Source: Podocnemis expansa (lineage: Eukaryota > Chordata > Testudines > Podocnemididae). Taken from it: DNA of 64,000 bases. This document shows positions 60,044 through 64,000 of this stretch, piece after piece. The stretch is from assembly GCA_007922195.1 (NCBI GenBank), contig ML682038.1, positions 4,026,106-4,090,105 on the forward strand. The letters run 5' to 3'. Every line of letters starts with the position of its first letter. Position 1 is the first letter of the stretch. Under the pieces are notes generated by a model. The model searched no databases, had not been told where the DNA came from, and saw nothing but the letters and a program-made list of their open reading frames with translations. The translations under genes were made by a program, and so were the position numbers.

Positions 60044-61963
60044 TATAGTCTCCTCTTTATAAAGTTTCCTCTGATCTCTGATAGAAGTCTGCTAAAGCTC
60101 TTTTAATGAACTTTGTTATAAACTACATATCTCTAATCAAACTGACTTCAGTGGCATTCCACAGGGTGTAAATCAGCACAGAAATTGCCCCTTTATAGAT
60201 AATTCTTTCATTGCTGTGATATATACAATATCCTTGATGTACAAGAATACTCTGTAATGTCATGTTTCATTATTTGGGTAGCATTCCCTAATCAAAGATT
60301 TTTGATGGTCATGATCTAAAGTGAAGTCATTTTCCAAACTTCACATATGAGAAGTTTCACATACTGTTGTTTCCAAAGTATCAGAGATCCTTGGATGAAA
60401 GGCAAAGTAGCAGTCAGAGTAGGAATGAAACAGCTGTATTTCTAAGGTTGAACTTGGAAAAGCAATTTATACCATGAAATTCAAATTCAAATTTTAAATT
60501 TAGTATTAAACTCTTTATCCACACATGTATACAAACACTTCCACCCTGTTTTAATGAGTCTTCCATGTGTCCAACTGCAATCATTCATGAGGTATTTGCT
60601 AATGATGTGTCATTGACCAAACACAAGGTGAATACTCAGTTTTCTTCTTGGCTAACTGACATCTTATAAACAAAATGCCTTTAAAAAGAGACACTGAGCG
60701 CCCAAAGTCACTATAACAAAAGCAAAAAAATCATGCATGTTCTGTGGCTGCCTACTCTTCCTGTTTCCCATACTTCAGATGTAAATATATTGTTCAAAAA
60801 GCAGTGTGCACCTTGATTGAAGCATCATGACAAAACATGCCTCAGTGACACAACTGATGATTCATTTCAACTCATTCAGTTTATAAATGTATTTTACTGT
60901 ATTAACTCTTGGGGAGATATTACTGCTTTCTATATACTTTTATTGCCTTTCTCAAAAAACTTAATCCTCCCACCTCTAAAATGTTAAGTCATTAATAAAA
61001 TATTCCTGGAAAATAAATTCATTTTGCTCTTCAATTTTTTCATTCCTTTTTTAATTCAAATATAATAATAATAAACCTGGAAATTAGTCTCCAGTAATTC
61101 ATTCATACCTAGATGAAGATCCATAATATAATGCAGTGTAATTAATAAATCAGCTGTCATGTGTGGATATTGTGTGTATCAAAGCATATATGACATATTT
61201 AATGTATTCAACTATAGATAACATATGTATTTTTGTTATTATACCTTTCTGTTCCCTTGGGATTGATTTATTTGTGACTCGTAGTAAATGTGAGGATAAT
61301 AACATTCTAGCTGTGCCCATGAGAGAAGCTATTGGAACAAGGCATTCGGCAGGAAAGCCTGCTTTTCTGCTGTTTGTGGTTAGGTGTGTTTCCTAAAGAT
61401 AAACAATACCAAGTAACTGATTTGACAAGAATAAGTCATTGGGATTTGTTCAAAATGAAAGACATTTTTGATAAACAATAAGGATAAGGATTTGATGAGG
61501 AAAAAAGGCATACTCCGAATATCTCAGGTTTGGAATTAACAAAATCTTTTATGGAAAATTGTGGACGTAGTATAATTTTATATCTATTAAATAAACTGTC
61601 GTGCTGGCTGGGCTGTTGGTTTCGTGTTGAGGTAAAGCTTTGTCTTTGAGAGTGATGTGAAGGTCAGTGTATTCTGCTATACATATGGGATGGAAAGTGG
61701 AGGTTGTATGGTCTGGAGGACTTGAGAGCAGTTAGGGGTTGTGTGCATGTGAATATTGAGTTGAATGTAATGACTGTGTGCACTTCACTTGAGTATTGGG
61801 GAGGATATGATGATTGATTGTGTGCACTTGAGAATTAGACAGGCTGCTGTAATTTTGACTGTATTAATCATTTTGGTCAGAACTTTCCTTTGTCTTCAAT
61901 ATCCTTGTGCACTATGATATGAGAGAGTCCATTGAAAGAGTTCCTGATGAACATCTCTCTCAG

Positions 61964-62150
61964 TTGCTATGACATGGAAGGGAGCTCCACAGAACACTGC
62001 AAAGAGACAACTTCCTTACAGGTTTGGTTGTTGCTCTGGATACCATGGAATGTAGAGATCATTGGTCCCATGGTTTCTAGTGAAAAACCATACCTGTAAG
62101 GAAGCTATCTCTTTACTGTGTTCTCTGGAGCTCCCTTCCATCTCATAGTA
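61964..62150. repeat. Isolated long inverted repeat (hairpin)
   Basis: Left arm 61964-62030 (gctatgacatggaaggga, gctccacagaacactgc, aacttccttacagg) pairs with right arm 62085-62150 (cctgtaaggaagctatc, cagtgttctctggagctccc, ttccatctcatag) around a 54-nt loop. By eye identity is near 85 percent. No target duplication and no known termini were recognised. Confidence 0.8.
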
Positions 62151-64000
62151 TAGCTTTTTTATCATTAGTTACTGCAGTATTCCTGCATTTTATTTTCCCT
62201 GCACAATCATTCATTGCATTATTCAAGAAAGCTAATTCAGTGATGGAGGAGCTTGCTAGAAAGTACTGCAAAAGTTTTATATTAAGAAACTTAATGCTTA
62301 TAAAATAGCAAACTATGTCAATATATTCAAAATAGTTGGGTACTGCAAGTCAGACATCTAAATCCATATTTAAGAACCTTAAAAAAATAGTGGCCTGATT
62401 TTACAGGGTTCCAGTAGTCCTGTAGACATTAATAGGAATTGATGGTTCTCCAAACCTTGGAAAATTAGGCTACTTTAATTTTGGTGCCAGTTTAGAAAAT
62501 TTGCCTCTAACCCAAACTGGTGTACTATTTATCAAAGAGAATGTGCTGATTGACATGTGGTTCTATACATGAAAGATCTTGTTTTAGGATCTGATCCAAA
62601 TCTCACTGAAGTCGATATGAACCTTTCCATAATGTCACTGGGACTTGCATAAGGCCCATAATGCATGCCAAAACAGCACAGAATGAAAATGAGAATTTCA
62701 TTGCGTTGTGGTATGAAAATAGACTATATGGGTATAACTAGGCTTGGGTAAGATCCCACAGTTGGTTTACTTATTTGAAACTAACTCCCAAGATATCTGA
62801 GCTATTTTGATCTAGACGTTTGGTTGGAATTCATGAAAAACAACCTTCCTTTTGGTACTTTCGTGATTTTGTCTGTTATTTCAGCTAACAGTAGAAGAGC
62901 AGAGGGGCATGAAAGGAAAACACTGAATGGAAAAAGATTTGAAATAGAGGCTTTCAAGCCTGGAAAACATTTTGGTTTAGTTCTAGTTCCAGTTTTGGGA
63001 GAATGGTTGAATCAGTTCTTACTTTATCCAAATCAGTCTGAGATTTTAAAGCTGAACTTTTTTGTTATATTAATATAGTAACCGTAGGATTAATACACTA
63101 ACCATTAGATCTTGATCCTTCAGTGAACTCTGTATGGGGGACTTCTATGCCAATCCTTATTATTGGACTGGACTTAAATTGGTGCTGCAGAGGCTTTCTT
63201 ACAAACCCTTCATTTTTGTGTCATTCAGAGATGTCTCAAAGTTTTTTCTCCAATTTAGAAATGCATAGAATTCTCAAAGTACTTAAAATCACCTCTGTTG
63301 ATGGAAGAATATTTTCACTTGTGACATTCTAATTTCTGATTCTGGTTCAAACTGGTGATCCTATATTTTTTAAATAATAGAGCTTTAAATATTACTTTCA
63401 ATATCCAAGCATCTAAATTTAATCTATGTCTTTACTGTTAGCTGCATTTTTCAGACCTATTATGCCTGTCCTTCTACCAAGTGGTTTACAGAACACTTGA
63501 AGTCTTTCCTAGCAACATATTGGGTATCAGCCATAATATTACTACTATAGGAAAAGATTGAAAAATATCATTTTAATTTTCGCTACTAGTATCTCAGAAC
63601 TCATAAAGCTTGTTAATTTCTCTGCCTTCAAACCAATGACATCATTCAGTAGTCTGGAGGATGTTAATAATTCTGTCTTGGAAATGCTGACATTTTTATA
63701 TGTTTTTGGTTAACTATTAAGGTAATGAAAGGTGCCAGTTAGTCATTCTAGAACCACAAAGTACATCAAAACCTGAAAGGTCAGACAAATTAAAGGAGAA
63801 TGTAGGACTGGCACAATGTCCTGCAAGCTTTGACATTAATTCCATCTGGTTTCCTGGTATCGATTAAGAAGAGATTGCAAGTGCTCTTTTGTGGACCAGA
63901 AAGCAGATACGTCTCTTTCCAGGCCATTTACCTCCTCCTCGTTGTTCTTAATTAATAGGACTGATTTGAAGGCTTGTGGTAAGGTAACTAGCCTGGCAAT

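Noticed and set aside
62824..63078. 84-codon reading frame on the plus strand
   Set aside because: No similarity to the next NKAIN exon, no domain, and it lies in AT-rich intron; probably random.

Overview
The window is vertebrate, intron-dominated and about as repeat-rich as a turtle genome. The organism call is an inference. It rests on abundant CR1 LINE tails, Penelope-like tails, a DIRS tyrosine-recombinase retrotransposon, hAT and 'gggtatgtctaca' MITEs, and one host gene whose two visible exons match vertebrate NKAIN3. A turtle (Testudines) is the best guess, a crocodilian less likely.

Only one host gene is visible, on the + strand: exons at 28239-28376 and 41667-41747. Both are phase 0, have canonical splice sites, and together encode 73 residues of a Na,K-ATPase-interacting membrane protein (NKAIN3-like). 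The rest of the window is intron: at least 28.2 kb before the first visible exon, 13.3 kb between the exons, and at least 22.3 kb after. The first exon and the 3' exons lie outside.

Intron left of 28239: two TCGA-palindrome MITEs (323-1109). A nearly complete but dead DIRS element (2633-7349) carries terminal inverted repeats, an internal complementary region, a zinc-knuckle ORF1, RT, RNase H, a methylase-like domain and a tyrosine recombinase. Penelope-like (PLE) fragments, a LINE RT remnant, more MITEs (9311-9623, 12965-13774), a candidate LTR (10528-11599), a hAT MITE (23653-24088) and a 2.3-kb foldback region with alternating tRNA-like heads (24845-27120) follow. A 92-bp TG microsatellite lies 316 bp before exon 28239-28376.

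Intron 28377-41666: the unfilled relative of the sequence into which the DIRS element jumped (28690-29070), PLE pieces with GIY-YIG endonuclease remnants (30137-31053), a 861-bp MITE with 3-bp target duplications (32148-33008), an internally deleted CR1 (33185-33880), and a PLE with N-terminal coding sequence between inverted tails (34621-35364).

Intron after 41747: nested hAT MITEs (42003-42680), several CR1 copies in both orientations (43590-45480, 47174-47525, 51181-51835, 52147-53645, 55354-56200), two foldback MITEs side by side (47715-48590), a second copy of the first MITE family (54449-54850), a hAT in a LINE tail with a perfect 8-bp target duplication (57119-57392), a solo LTR with TTAA duplications (59271-59745), and an unexplained 187-bp inverted repeat (61964-62150).

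The most unusual signal is the set of MITE families that share one terminus (ggctatgtctaca / tgtagacatagcc) and apparently 3-bp target duplications, yet whose interiors are arrays of different self-complementary words centred on TCGA. No bacterial features, CRISPR arrays or intact RNA genes were seen.
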